Origin: Kordiimonadaceae bacterium
GTDB lineage: Bacteria; Pseudomonadota; Alphaproteobacteria; Sphingomonadales; Kordiimonadaceae
Assembly: GCA_017640725.1 (NCBI GenBank)
Contig: JAEPQB010000005.1
Span: 1 to 36,478, forward strand
Reading direction: 5' to 3'
Length of the DNA: 36,478 nt
The position numbers and the translations under genes were made by a program. Position 1 is the stretch's first letter. Each line of letters starts with the position of its first letter. The notes beneath the pieces were generated by a model. It was given only the letters and a program-made list of their open reading frames with translations, was not told where the DNA came from and ran no database searches. This document shows, piece after piece, positions 25,019-34,071 of this stretch.

Positions 25019-25112
25019 TGGTTTAGGTCGCTACTTTGCTGAACCACTTCCATTGTAATTTTGTTGAGAATAGGGTGCGCAAACCTGTGTGCGCTGGAAT
25101 AAGGAGGGAATG

Positions 25113-25877
25113 ATGCGAGATTTTACTCTGAATTCGTATGTGAAAATTCTAGACACTCTTGTTGGTGCAGGATTCTCGGTACATGGTGTCGCTAATTGGG
25201 TCGAGGGCAAGCACGAGAGTGGAGCGTGTATACGCCATGATGTTGATCGAAAGCCGAAAAACGCACTGGCGATGGCGAAAAAGGAGTTCGAACTTGGCAT
25301 TGCCTCAACCTATTACTTTCGAATTGTTCGCTCATCATTTTGTGCAAGAACTGTGGAGCAGATTGCTGAGCTGGGGCATGAAATAGGTTACCACTATGAA
25401 GACGTTTCCTTGGCGGGGGGAAATGTGAGCAATGCTGTCGAATTGTTTAAAGCGAACTTATCGCGATTGCGTTCAATTGCGCCTATCAAGACGGTTGTAA
25501 TGCATGGTCGGCCGCTGTCGAAACACAATAATATGGCTATTTGGGACCATATCTCACTTCAGGACGTTGACCTGATTGCCGACGCATTGATGTCAATTAA
25601 TTATGAGAGACTCCCATATTTTACTGATACAGGACGTCAGTGGGGGGCTCTGGCAACCAACTTGAGAGATCGGCCTGAAACTGGCGCTTTCGATATGTCT
25701 TCAAGTATCTCCACTACGGACGATCTTTGTCAGTTCATTCAGGCTGGATCTTGCCGAGCGATTTCACTCGCAGTGCACCCGGAACGCTGGAGTAATGATC
25801 GTATCGATTGGACAGGTCAACTGATAAAAGATACAGGTGCGAATTTGATAAAGCGTGGCTTGCATTTCATTCGATAG
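25113..25877 (+). CDS. Polysaccharide-deacetylase-like protein (254 aa)
   Basis: Resembles the carbohydrate esterase 4 (NodB-like) fold: IRHDVDRKP at 40-48 resembles the metal-binding D-D motif, GHEIGYHYED at 88-97 stands for the H-x-x-x-H metal motif, and VVMHGRPLSKHNN (128-140) holds a further His. Such proteins remove acetyl groups from sugars or act as glycan-binding pseudo-enzymes; the motif spacing is not the classical one, so activity is uncertain. There is no signal peptide, so it may act on cytoplasmic precursors. AAGGAGG precedes two adjacent ATGs; the second (25113) has the better spacing of about five bases. Confidence 0.8.
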   Translation: MRDFTLNSYVKILDTLVGAGFSVHGVANWVEGKHESGACIRHDVDRKPKNALAMAKKEFELGIASTYYFRIVRSSFCARTVEQIAELGHEIGYHYEDVSLAGGNVSNAVELFKANLSRLRSIAPIKTVVMHGRPLSKHNNMAIWDHISLQDVDLIADALMSINYERLPYFTDTGRQWGALATNLRDRPETGAFDMSSSISTTDDLCQFIQAGSCRAISLAVHPERWSNDRIDWTGQLIKDTGANLIKRGLHFIR

Positions 25878-25944
25878 GTATTTGGTAAGGGCTTTGAGCA
25901 CCAATTATGTGCCTAAGCAATTAGTGTAGGAGCTATTAAATCGG

Positions 25945-28395
25945 GTGATTGGCAGTTTTTTTTCTTGGGGGTTGCTTTTTCTGTCATTTGGGTTGGCGAC
26001 TGTGCTGGGTGTGGTCGCCTCCCGAGGGTTGCCATGGACGAAAGAAGCGCAAGTTGCAGGCATACCGTCAGCATTCGGAATCGCATTAGGCCCGTTTGTA
26101 TTCAGCTTTGGCGCGCTCATAGCGATTTTGCTTCCTGATAGCCTGTCAGACTGGAACAGAGTCGCGCTCATCTCAGCAGTGTACGGATCAATGCTATTGA
26201 TTGTACTGGGGCAGCTGCACATTTCAGCAAAACCTCGCTGGAGGACGCAAAGGACTAACTGTCGTGCTTCTCATTTAGGTGCGGCGGCATTACTTGCTTT
26301 TTGTTGTGGTGCCCTAATTTTGTGCGCTGTATTGCTTCCGATTACGCAGAACGATGCCTTAGAGTACGCGACCGTTGGGCGAATTCTATATAATACTCAG
26401 TCTTTGGCCAGCTACCCGCCGATAAACCCTTCTGAAACGGATAGCGGCTTTTTTGGCCCTTGGACGCATCCGCCCCTTTATGTTCTTTCGATTTACTATA
26501 CTTTTTTGCTGCAAGCCGGTTCGCATCACTTGGATTTTATGACGCTGATTGCCCCCTGGTTTGCGATCTGTGGCGTAAAGCTTGTCTTCGCTATTGGTTT
26601 ACTGGAGAGCAGAAAAATTGCCTACATTTCTGCTGCTGTTTTTGCGTCCACTCCTCTTTTCTTTTTGGGAGCGGCGGGTGGGTTGATTGATGCGTTGCCC
26701 ATTCTTGGCTTGGCATTGTTGCTGGCCTCAATCATCGGAATTGACGCACGTGAACCGAAAAGAGCTATAATTTCTGGCGCCGCTTTGGGGTTGGCGTTGT
26801 GGACGCACTCGCAAGCGGTCCTCTTCGTTGGATTGTATGTTGCTGTTGTGTTTTCTTATTGGGGTTGCACTCGTATTGTCCAGGCCACCAAAGAAAGCTT
26901 GGTTGCTGTAGCCGTCGCTTTGATACTCGCCGGGTGGCCCTACCTGAACAATGTCATAACGTTCGGTAGCGTGATTAGTGATAGTCCCGCAGTTTTGAAT
27001 CTCGATCACCTTGACTGGGCTGGCTATTTCGCATCAGGAAGAGGCCTAAACATAATGGCCGCCAAAATCCAGTATGGTGTTTTGAAGGGATGGTTTGCGT
27101 ACGAAGCCTACGGGCTGACGTTCTGGTTCGCGGGCTTCGGGACCTTAGTTCTTGTGTGGGGTAGTAGAAAGAAGCTCTGCACAATTGTATGTGATGGGAT
27201 CTATCATGCAAGGGTCAGCACTTTACATGCGGTTTGTACCGTTATCTTTAGCTGCTATCTGGCTGGGACGATTTTATCAATCTGCCTTGGGTACGACCAT
27301 GTAATAAAGAATGAGCGCTATCTTCTTGGAGTTCTGGCGCCGGTTTCTTTGCTCGCAGGTCTAGGGGGAGCGAAAGTCGTGTCAGGGCTGGAAACGGCCG
27401 CTAGCCGTCTAAACGATCTACGCCTCATTTGTTTTCGTGGGGGCTGGGTTAGGAAAACTCCACTTGTAACACTTTATGTGGCGGTAATTCTTCAGATAAG
27501 TACCCTTTCCGTTTTCTCCTTTCGAACGGAGCGTATCCCACTTTCAGAATCACTTGGTTCTTCGTCGGAGCTTCGTATGCGGAGCGCTTCCTTTCGTGCA
27601 ATGAAGTTTCTTCAAGAAAATGCCAAAGGGGAAGAAAAAGTTCTTACATTAAAGCCAGCCGATATGTTCTTTGCAGAAAGAAAAATGATCAGCTACTTGG
27701 ACACGCGCCTCATCCCTTTTTACAACACTTCTGTGGCGGCTGAGGGGTACGAACTGCTGAAGGGTTTGGATGTGAATTTCATTCACTTGCCTGACTATGG
27801 AATTCCTGTGTTCTACAATAGTGTCCTAATGGAGATTGTTGGAAACCCTCAGTATGCTGATCTTGCATTCTCAGAAGATGGTTATCAAATTTACCGTTTG
27901 AAAAAGGAATCCAATCCTGTCGACGAAATACCTGTGCTTATCGGGAGTGACACTTGGCAAAGTGAGCGTATGTTGGTGATCGGAGGGCGGAAAGCATTGG
28001 AAACTCTTGTTATGAGCACACGCGATTACGTCATCGGTAATCTTTCCTTGGCAAGGAGCGTGCTTGGCCTGTTTCATCGGGATTTTTCTACTAGTCTGGC
28101 AAGCCCAGAGTTTTACTTGGAGCCAAATTCCGAGTATCGAGCGATAGTCAACCTGAGCGGTGAGGGGTTTGTTCGAGTATGGCTATCGTCGAGCGAGATG
28201 CACTGTCAGGAAACTTGTGATGGCGGGAAGGTGAATGAGTTGCTGGGTGAGTTCGTACTTCAACATAACAGGCAGCGGAATTTTGTTAGAAGGTTTATTG
28301 TTGGCGAAGTTGAGCGGAAAGCGAGCCTGAGGGTTGAGCACGTTGGAAATTCGGACGTTACCCTTTATGGGATCGATTTGCATGAACTCCGGTGA
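25945..28395 (+). CDS. Large GT-C-like membrane protein fused to an extracytoplasmic domain (816 aa)
   Basis: The N-terminal 520 residues or so are strongly hydrophobic (ten or more helices) with the layout of a GT-C glycosyltransferase: an acidic motif NDALEY (136-141) after the second or third helix, then THPPLY (174-179) in the first large outer loop. The remaining 290 residues or so are mostly polar and should lie outside the membrane. Residues about 563-656 closely resemble the separate minus-strand protein at 28544-30307 (for example VFYNSVLMEIVGNPQYADL versus TLYNSYFGQLIADPEYTDQ). So this gene looks like a one-piece form of a system that is split on the other strand. It could transfer a sugar from a polyprenyl donor or act as a Wzy-like polymerase. 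GTG start at 25945; TAGGAG lies about 12 bases upstream. Confidence 0.8.
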   Translation: MIGSFFSWGLLFLSFGLATVLGVVASRGLPWTKEAQVAGIPSAFGIALGPFVFSFGALIAILLPDSLSDWNRVALISAVYGSMLLIVLGQLHISAKPRWRTQRTNCRASHLGAAALLAFCCGALILCAVLLPITQNDALEYATVGRILYNTQSLASYPPINPSETDSGFFGPWTHPPLYVLSIYYTFLLQAGSHHLDFMTLIAPWFAICGVKLVFAIGLLESRKIAYISAAVFASTPLFFLGAAGGLIDALPILGLALLLASIIGIDAREPKRAIISGAALGLALWTHSQAVLFVGLYVAVVFSYWGCTRIVQATKESLVAVAVALILAGWPYLNNVITFGSVISDSPAVLNLDHLDWAGYFASGRGLNIMAAKIQYGVLKGWFAYEAYGLTFWFAGFGTLVLVWGSRKKLCTIVCDGIYHARVSTLHAVCTVIFSCYLAGTILSICLGYDHVIKNERYLLGVLAPVSLLAGLGGAKVVSGLETAASRLNDLRLICFRGGWVRKTPLVTLYVAVILQISTLSVFSFRTERIPLSESLGSSSELRMRSASFRAMKFLQENAKGEEKVLTLKPADMFFAERKMISYLDTRLIPFYNTSVAAEGYELLKGLDVNFIHLPDYGIPVFYNSVLMEIVGNPQYADLAFSEDGYQIYRLKKESNPVDEIPVLIGSDTWQSERMLVIGGRKALETLVMSTRDYVIGNLSLARSVLGLFHRDFSTSLASPEFYLEPNSEYRAIVNLSGEGFVRVWLSSSEMHCQETCDGGKVNELLGEFVLQHNRQRNFVRRFIVGEVERKASLRVEHVGNSDVTLYGIDLHELR

Positions 28396-28543
28396 TCTAC
28401 CCTGAAGTAGCAATATAGTTTCGCTAACAATCGCATTGAGTTTTTTACGTATACAGACAATTATCCTGACAGCGGACCAGACGAAAGACGAGAGTAGAAC
28501 TTTGCCAAAGAGGATTGCCCTCATTTTCAAAATGAAGAGCCTC

Positions 28544-30307
28544 CTATTGTTGTGCTGGGGGTGCCTGAATTAGTTTGTGCAGGCTGAGCTCTTTGATTTC
28601 CAACAACAACCCGTCTTCCAAAGCATCGCAACTTGATGGGAGTGATAGTGCAGCCATCAAGGAGATGTCGGTCGCATTCGCTGGTAATCGAGCCAGAGAA
28701 GAACGGGAAGATGTGTCGTCGGTGAGAAGAAACGAGCTTAGAAAGCGAATATTTCGTTCTCCGTCCGCGTTGATCCAATTCGCATAAATACTGACACGTC
28801 CTGTCCCTGAAGCATTCATATGGAGCAAGTATTGTGCTTGGTCGCCAAACAGAAAATCGGCCACCCTATTGCTGAGATTATCGGAAGGAGCGGCGGCGAT
28901 CGAAAGCGAGGTATGATACAACCAGAACAAATATTCCAATATATGCGCATACTGTGACTGGTCGAAGATCTCGTTGCTGGAAAAGAGTATTGTGTGAGCA
29001 CCGTCACCAGTTGTATTGCACATTTCTTGGCGGTCCATGCTAGTAACCGCAATGCCTGGAGAAGATGTTGGAGGCGCTTTAAAAAGGGTGAATGATAACG
29101 TCGACGGCCGCAGTGTCGGATAGTAAGTTCCAGAGATAAAACGACGCATTGGTACTTCAGGCATCTCTCGTAAATCCCATGTCAGCTCCCGCCTGTTCGT
29201 GTTTGGGGTGGTGGGGCGAGATGGCGGTGCTGGAGGGAATTGATTGAGAACATCGCTAATGCCGATTCCAAAGGGGTTCTGAACAACCGGATATGGCTTG
29301 GAAAAAATGCATGCCTGAACACTCTCTATGGAAAAATCTCCATCGACTCCGTTTGCGTAAAATGTAAGCTCGGCTGAGCGCGTCTCAGGTGAAATCAGAC
29401 TTTGAAAAAAGAGCTGGTGAGAGCGAGATCGCTTGGTGCTATTCCAGTTGGAGGAGACCGACAAGCGTGAGTCTAGCCAGTCCAACTGAGTAAGCTCTGC
29501 ACGTAGCTGAGTCGTGCCGTTAACCTGAGCTTCAATGAACAAGCCGCGGCTGGTCAGGCTGTCCTCTAGTAGAGTGTCGTCAGGAAGCGACAGTCTGAGC
29601 GTCATTTTCACTTCGGCATCATCGAGAATCGTCTGCTGGTACTGACGAGGTAGCGGTCCTCTTCGTAAAGGCTTGTCAACAAGCGATGTAGTAGAGACCA
29701 AGTAAACGCTGTCCATTGTTGGGGATTGCGCAGTCGCTAGTGCCGGTAGATGGAGAGGTACGCATTCGACGTCTCGCTTGGCGGGAACAAGTCTAAAAAT
29801 TTTGTACCCATGCGATGAAAGATATACCTGATCGGTGTATTCAGGGTCAGCAATAAGCTGACCGAAGTAAGAATTATAGAGAGTAACAGGCATGTAGTTA
29901 GGGGTGGCAATGTAGGGTATATTCCTTTCCGCCATCACCGTCGAAATTTCCGTCAGTGTACGTAGTTTGTAAAGTTCTTCCATCTCGGGGGCAAAATGTT
30001 GCTGCCATGGACTGAGTGCGTAGAAACCGTAGTCGGACTGACGAAAGGTGAGGGTGCGTTTTTCGTCTGGAGCACCATCTACATAATTCATAAAGAAAGC
30101 AGCATTGCCAACCGGGAAGTTGGGGTGTTGTAACGCTTGGAATTCGTCTACGGCCGCGCCTAAGGGCTTATAGCTGTAACGTAACATTTGTATGCCGCTT
30201 TCAGCAAAGCTCATCGAAACTAAGATTAAAGAAATAAGCAAAAAGACGAGCTTTGCCACGGTGTTTCTCTTTCGGACCTTGACCTTGTTAGCGCTGAAAT
30301 TTTGCAT
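28544..30307 (-). CDS. Membrane-anchored extracytoplasmic protein, partner of the adjacent GT-C-like protein (587 aa)
   Basis: An N-terminal hydrophobic segment (about 16-36, KLVFLLISLILVSMSF) is followed by a long polar part, so it is either secreted or anchored with the bulk outside. Residues about 81-173 resemble residues about 563-656 of the 816-aa protein on the other strand, including SSHGYKIFRL versus SEDGYQIYRL. The rest (about 200-587) is unrecognised and beta-rich in appearance, with a Pro-rich linker near PPAPPSRPTTP. I start at the ATG at 30307, which has GAGG at seven bases; a longer start at 30334 is possible. It overlaps the 3' end of the GT-C-like gene by 20 bp, so the two are translationally coupled and probably act as one unit. 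Confidence 0.75.
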   Translation of the reverse strand: MQNFSANKVKVRKRNTVAKLVFLLISLILVSMSFAESGIQMLRYSYKPLGAAVDEFQALQHPNFPVGNAAFFMNYVDGAPDEKRTLTFRQSDYGFYALSPWQQHFAPEMEELYKLRTLTEISTVMAERNIPYIATPNYMPVTLYNSYFGQLIADPEYTDQVYLSSHGYKIFRLVPAKRDVECVPLHLPALATAQSPTMDSVYLVSTTSLVDKPLRRGPLPRQYQQTILDDAEVKMTLRLSLPDDTLLEDSLTSRGLFIEAQVNGTTQLRAELTQLDWLDSRLSVSSNWNSTKRSRSHQLFFQSLISPETRSAELTFYANGVDGDFSIESVQACIFSKPYPVVQNPFGIGISDVLNQFPPAPPSRPTTPNTNRRELTWDLREMPEVPMRRFISGTYYPTLRPSTLSFTLFKAPPTSSPGIAVTSMDRQEMCNTTGDGAHTILFSSNEIFDQSQYAHILEYLFWLYHTSLSIAAAPSDNLSNRVADFLFGDQAQYLLHMNASGTGRVSIYANWINADGERNIRFLSSFLLTDDTSSRSSLARLPANATDISLMAALSLPSSCDALEDGLLLEIKELSLHKLIQAPPAQQ

Positions 30308-31703
30308 AAAGCGCCTCAAGAAAAATTCCGCCAAAGAAAGCGTACAGTGGCAATATGGTGAGATTGTACCGTTGGTTTTTTATCATAAGCAAAATGCCAA
30401 GGGACGCTGTGGCGATAGTCAGAATGTGATAGCCGACAAGCGTAAAAAAAAATGTTGCGTGTAGAGGATTTTGCTCCCTAAGTGGAAGCTTTCTGTATTT
30501 CGCGAACATCAGTACCATTCCAGCCATGCCTAGCCAAAAAGCAAAACCATGATACTGAACATAGCTGAAGCCTCCTAGCAAACCATTGAATATTAGGTTT
30601 GCTGGAGTCTCGAGTGCTCGGTCCACGCTCAGCGTAAAGTTGTAATCGAAAGCTGGATTGTCCAAAAGTGGCTCGTGATCGCTAATGGGTTTTCCAAACG
30701 TCAGGAAGTTCCGAATATATTGTCCACCACCGACAAGTGTCGAAAAGACGCAAATTTGAAGTGATGATGTGATCTTTTGTCGATAAGGCCCTTCGGCGAG
30801 AGCAAAGAACGCTCCCAAGACAAAAGGGAGTGCAAGCACGCCTGTCGAGTGGGAAAAAATGCTGGCACTCACCATTAAGCTCAGTAAAACTTTGCTGCCA
30901 AGTCCTGGGTTTTTCACGATTGTTGGTAAGAAGCTAAGGGCAGCCAAGAAGAGAAATACACGTTGGGCGTCCGTGTGTGCTCCCGCTACGTGAGAAACGT
31001 ACAAAGGTGCACCAATTAGGCAGAGAATCGAGAACATTCTTGCGCGTGGTGCGTGGGACGACAGCGTGAACCAGAGCAATGCAATTGTAAGTATAAAGTA
31101 GAACGCTGCGATAACCCGGGCAGGTAGGGTTGATTCATCGCCAGCATACAGCATCCCCCAAACGAGCATCATATTATAGCCGGGCGGATGGGTAATGTTG
31201 GCGTAAAGACCGAATAGAGTAGATTGGTTTACGGGGTATACTTCCATCGTTTTGTTGGCGTAGATGTGTTTCGCAACCAGAAAGTATTCTTGCGAGTCAT
31301 TCATCCACATTGGAAACGAAAAAACTTGAAACAGAACGAGTGCTGCTGAGAGCCCTGCTAGTAAAAAGAGTATAACATTGACGCCGTCAAAAGATTTTTT
31401 GCGTTTGCGCCACGCTAGATTAATGGCCCGCATCGTTGCTGGATTGCGTGTCGCGATTTCGACTCCGACTGTCCCTGCAACAGTTAGTGATATTGCCATA
31501 AGATAAAATCTATCTGATTGGAAAGGCAGGACCTGGAATAGCCACCACAGCATGATTGCTATAAGGGCGGGCGCCATACCCATGGCGCAAACAACGGCAA
31601 TAGCGAGGTGGTCTTTATTGTTGTACTTGAGGCGGCCGGCACACATGGCTGCGCCAATGGGGGCCACAACAAAGGTTACGATCAATCCGACGATGGTTAT
31701 CAA
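30288..31703 (-). CDS. GT-C-like multi-pass membrane protein (471 aa)
   Basis: About eleven hydrophobic segments and GT-C-like features: NDSQEY (135-140) after the third or fourth helix and THPPGYN (171-177) in the following loop. These match NDALEY and THPPLY of the 816-aa plus-strand protein, as do YIRNFLTFGKPISD versus YLNNVITFGSVISD and MIKNQRYNLTILPL versus VIKNERYLLGVLAP. The two are therefore paralogues, but this one ends after the membrane part and the outer domain is a separate overlapping gene. The start is a TTG at 31703 with AGGGG about ten bases upstream; no better codon is available. Likely role: transfer of a sugar from a polyprenyl donor at the outer face, or polymerisation. 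Confidence 0.8.
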   Translation of the reverse strand: MITIVGLIVTFVVAPIGAAMCAGRLKYNNKDHLAIAVVCAMGMAPALIAIMLWWLFQVLPFQSDRFYLMAISLTVAGTVGVEIATRNPATMRAINLAWRKRKKSFDGVNVILFLLAGLSAALVLFQVFSFPMWMNDSQEYFLVAKHIYANKTMEVYPVNQSTLFGLYANITHPPGYNMMLVWGMLYAGDESTLPARVIAAFYFILTIALLWFTLSSHAPRARMFSILCLIGAPLYVSHVAGAHTDAQRVFLFLAALSFLPTIVKNPGLGSKVLLSLMVSASIFSHSTGVLALPFVLGAFFALAEGPYRQKITSSLQICVFSTLVGGGQYIRNFLTFGKPISDHEPLLDNPAFDYNFTLSVDRALETPANLIFNGLLGGFSYVQYHGFAFWLGMAGMVLMFAKYRKLPLREQNPLHATFFFTLVGYHILTIATASLGILLMIKNQRYNLTILPLYAFFGGIFLEALYAKFQR

Positions 31704-32049
31704 CTTTAGATACCCCTTTTGTGGTGACCCTGCGGGATGTGACGAGATGGGAAATAAGTAGATTTCAAACCGCCACGGAATACGTTGGCGGCGATTCGCT
31801 GATCTTGTGCGATTGAAACCTACATCAAGATCGTAGGTTGAGAGAGGCGTAAAATACTAGAGGGGCCCTTCGGTCGAGTTTAGGGAATGGTCGTGCCAAA
31901 ACGATCCATCAAAAAGGAGAATTTAGCTTGGAACTTGCCACCGGTTTTGAGTATCCTGCCTTCTAGCGGAGTTCTTCCGGTGTGTTAACAGGGTGAGCAA
32001 CGCATGCAAACGGGTGCGTATAGCCCAAAGAATAGGCTACTTAGAAAGC
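31704..32049. promoter_or_regulatory. Divergent intergenic region rich in inverted repeats
   Basis: This 346-bp gap separates the minus-strand GT-C-like gene from the plus-strand amidotransferase and should hold both promoters. CCGCCA (31770-31775) pairs with TGGCGG (31786-31791) and the stem can extend inwards around GAATA. Next come two overlapping inverted repeats at 31801-31839 (separate entry). From 31840 to 32049 I see only weak purine-rich stretches, one of which (AAAAAGGAGA near 31911-31920) is too far from the chosen start to serve it. Confidence 0.45.
31801..31839. repeat. Two interlocked inverted repeats
   Basis: GATCTTG (31801-31807) matches CAAGATC (31826-31832), and AACCTAC (31817-31823) matches GTAGGTT (31833-31839). 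All arms are perfect 7-mers, in the order A, B, A', B'. With no nucleotide between A' and B', the two stems could hardly form together as an H-type pseudoknot, so as RNA they would be alternative structures; as DNA they would be overlapping operators. Confidence 0.6.
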
Positions 32050-34023
32050 ATGTGCGGAATATTTGGTGTTGTGGTTCTAGGTCAGTCAAAGCTTCCCCGG
32101 AAGCGCTGGGTCAATACCATTGAGCAGGTTTTTGCGCTTTCGGAGACGCGAGGTAAGGAAGCCGCAGGGTTGGCGGTTGCGACGCAATCCAAGATCAGTG
32201 TTTATAAGGATTCGATTGCTGCAACTCAGATGCTGAATACGCTTGAGTATACGGCATTTGTAGACAAGGCAGTCGGTGCCTTTTTTGACGATAATGCCCC
32301 AGGTAGTTCGCTGGCATCGATCGGGCACTCGAGGCTTGTAACAAATGGTTTGCAAGGCATTGATGCGAACAACCAACCCGTTCGCCATGGAGGAACGGTC
32401 CTGGTTCACAATGGAATCGTTGTGAACAATGAGGATTTGTGGCTGGGGAAGCCGGCCTTGAAGCGTAGTTCTGATGTCGATACTGAGATTGTGGCGGCAT
32501 TGTTGGATAGCTACCGTGGCCAAGGAATGTCAGTTGTTGAAGCAACTTCCCAGATATTCAATGAGGTTGTCGGCGAGTGTTCGGTTGCAGCTGTTTTTGA
32601 AGACCTGAACTTGCTCCTCATGGCGACGAATACCGGCTCGTTGTACGTTGCGCTGGATGCAAATGGCACTGAGTTTTATTTTGTTTCAGAGCGGTACATT
32701 TGCCAGGAGATAATTGATGCGCAGTATAGCGGGAATGATCGGAACCGGTTCGAAATTCGACAGGTGAAGGCGGGGAGCGGAATGATCTTGGATCTTTCGA
32801 CGCTTTCGGTGACTGAATTTACCTTTAACTCGGCCGTAGCTACTGGCTCAAGCTTGGCTAAACCTAGCGTTGCGCCCCTTCTCGGTGTGCAACGGCAAAT
32901 CGAGGATAAGGCGGAGCACATCATTAGAGCCCGTGAAAAAATGGTCCGTTGTTCGAAGTGTTTGTTGCCCGAAACGATGCCGTTTATTGCTTTCGATGAG
33001 CAGGGTGTGTGTAATTATTGTCATAGCTATGTTCCAATGGTTCGCCAGGATCGTAGCGTGCTGGAAGGGCATCTTTCGCGGTATAGAAAAACTGACGGAG
33101 CGCCGGACTGTTTGGTGGCATTTTCCGGAGGGCGCGATAGCTCTTATGGGTTGCATTTGTTGCGCACTGAATTTGATATGCACCCTGTGGCATATACATA
33201 TGATTGGGGGATGGTTACGGATCTCGGTCGGAGGAATCAGGCGCGGCTCTGTGGGAAACTTGGAATTGAGCACATTTGGGTTTCCGCGGACATCAAGAGG
33301 AAGCGGGAGTACGTCCGAAAGAATATTTCAGCTTGGATGAAAAAACCTGATTTGGGAATGGTGCCGCTGTTTATTGCGGGCGACAAGCATACTTTCGCCG
33401 AGGGAAACAAAGTGATGGAGCAGTGCGGTGTCGATTTGATCGTGTACTGTCCCAACAAGCTGGAGAAGACTGACTTTAAGACAGGTTTTTGTGGAGTGAA
33501 GCCTGACGCAAGTGAGGGGCAGCCGTTCGCTCTGGGGGCGTTGAAGAAGTATCAGTTAGCGCTCTACTATGGTAGCCAGTTTCTCCGTAATCCCCATTAT
33601 ATCAATAAGTCTATGATGGATACCTTCGCTGGTTTTTATTCACTTTACTATCAGGCAAAAGACTACACCTATCTATATGATTATGTGGATTGGGAAGAAA
33701 GTGTTGTTGATAGGACAATAATTGACGAATACGGCTGGGAATTGGCTGCTGATACCAAATGTGCGTGGCGTATTGGCGACGGAACCGCGCCATTTTACAA
33801 TTATGTTTATTACACTATAGCTGGCTTCACTGAGCACGATACCTTTAGGAGTAATCAGATACGCGAGGGGCAGCTAACGAGAAGTGAAGGTATGAAGTTA
33901 GTTAATGAAGAGAACCAGCCTAGATGGGATAGTTTTCGGGAGTACACGCGAATGATCAATCTGGATTTTGATGAGCTGGTCCGTACGATTGACAGGATGC
34001 CCAAGTTGTACATGCATTCGTGA
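32050..34023 (+). CDS. Fused class II glutaminase / PP-loop N-acetyl-sugar amidotransferase (WbpG-like)
   Basis: A 657-aa two-domain enzyme. Residues 1 to about 240 are a class II (Ntn) glutaminase: Cys2 in MCGIFGV must become the N-terminal nucleophile, GHSRLVTNG (92-100) and HNG (120-122) bind glutamine. Residues about 298-657 match the WbpG/WbuX N-acetyl-sugar amidotransferase family: paired cysteines C301/C304 and C321/C324 in RCSKCLLPET...VCNYC and the ATP pyrophosphatase loop SGGRDSS (359-365). WbpG normally takes ammonia from separate HisH/HisF-like partners and turns an acetamido group into an acetamidino group; here the ammonia source is built in. The catalytic Cys decides the start at 32050, although the frame is open back to 31993 and the Shine-Dalgarno is weak. 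Confidence 0.85.
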   Translation: MCGIFGVVVLGQSKLPRKRWVNTIEQVFALSETRGKEAAGLAVATQSKISVYKDSIAATQMLNTLEYTAFVDKAVGAFFDDNAPGSSLASIGHSRLVTNGLQGIDANNQPVRHGGTVLVHNGIVVNNEDLWLGKPALKRSSDVDTEIVAALLDSYRGQGMSVVEATSQIFNEVVGECSVAAVFEDLNLLLMATNTGSLYVALDANGTEFYFVSERYICQEIIDAQYSGNDRNRFEIRQVKAGSGMILDLSTLSVTEFTFNSAVATGSSLAKPSVAPLLGVQRQIEDKAEHIIRAREKMVRCSKCLLPETMPFIAFDEQGVCNYCHSYVPMVRQDRSVLEGHLSRYRKTDGAPDCLVAFSGGRDSSYGLHLLRTEFDMHPVAYTYDWGMVTDLGRRNQARLCGKLGIEHIWVSADIKRKREYVRKNISAWMKKPDLGMVPLFIAGDKHTFAEGNKVMEQCGVDLIVYCPNKLEKTDFKTGFCGVKPDASEGQPFALGALKKYQLALYYGSQFLRNPHYINKSMMDTFAGFYSLYYQAKDYTYLYDYVDWEESVVDRTIIDEYGWELAADTKCAWRIGDGTAPFYNYVYYTIAGFTEHDTFRSNQIREGQLTRSEGMKLVNEENQPRWDSFREYTRMINLDFDELVRTIDRMPKLYMHS

Positions 34024-34071
34024 CGTCAAGAGGCGTCAATAATAACGCTGGTACGGAGAATTTTGTTTGTG

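Noticed and set aside
31801-31839. H-type pseudoknot riboswitch
   Set aside because: With zero nucleotides between the second arm of one stem and that of the other, both stems could not easily form together, and I see no match to a known riboswitch; kept as alternative hairpins or operators.
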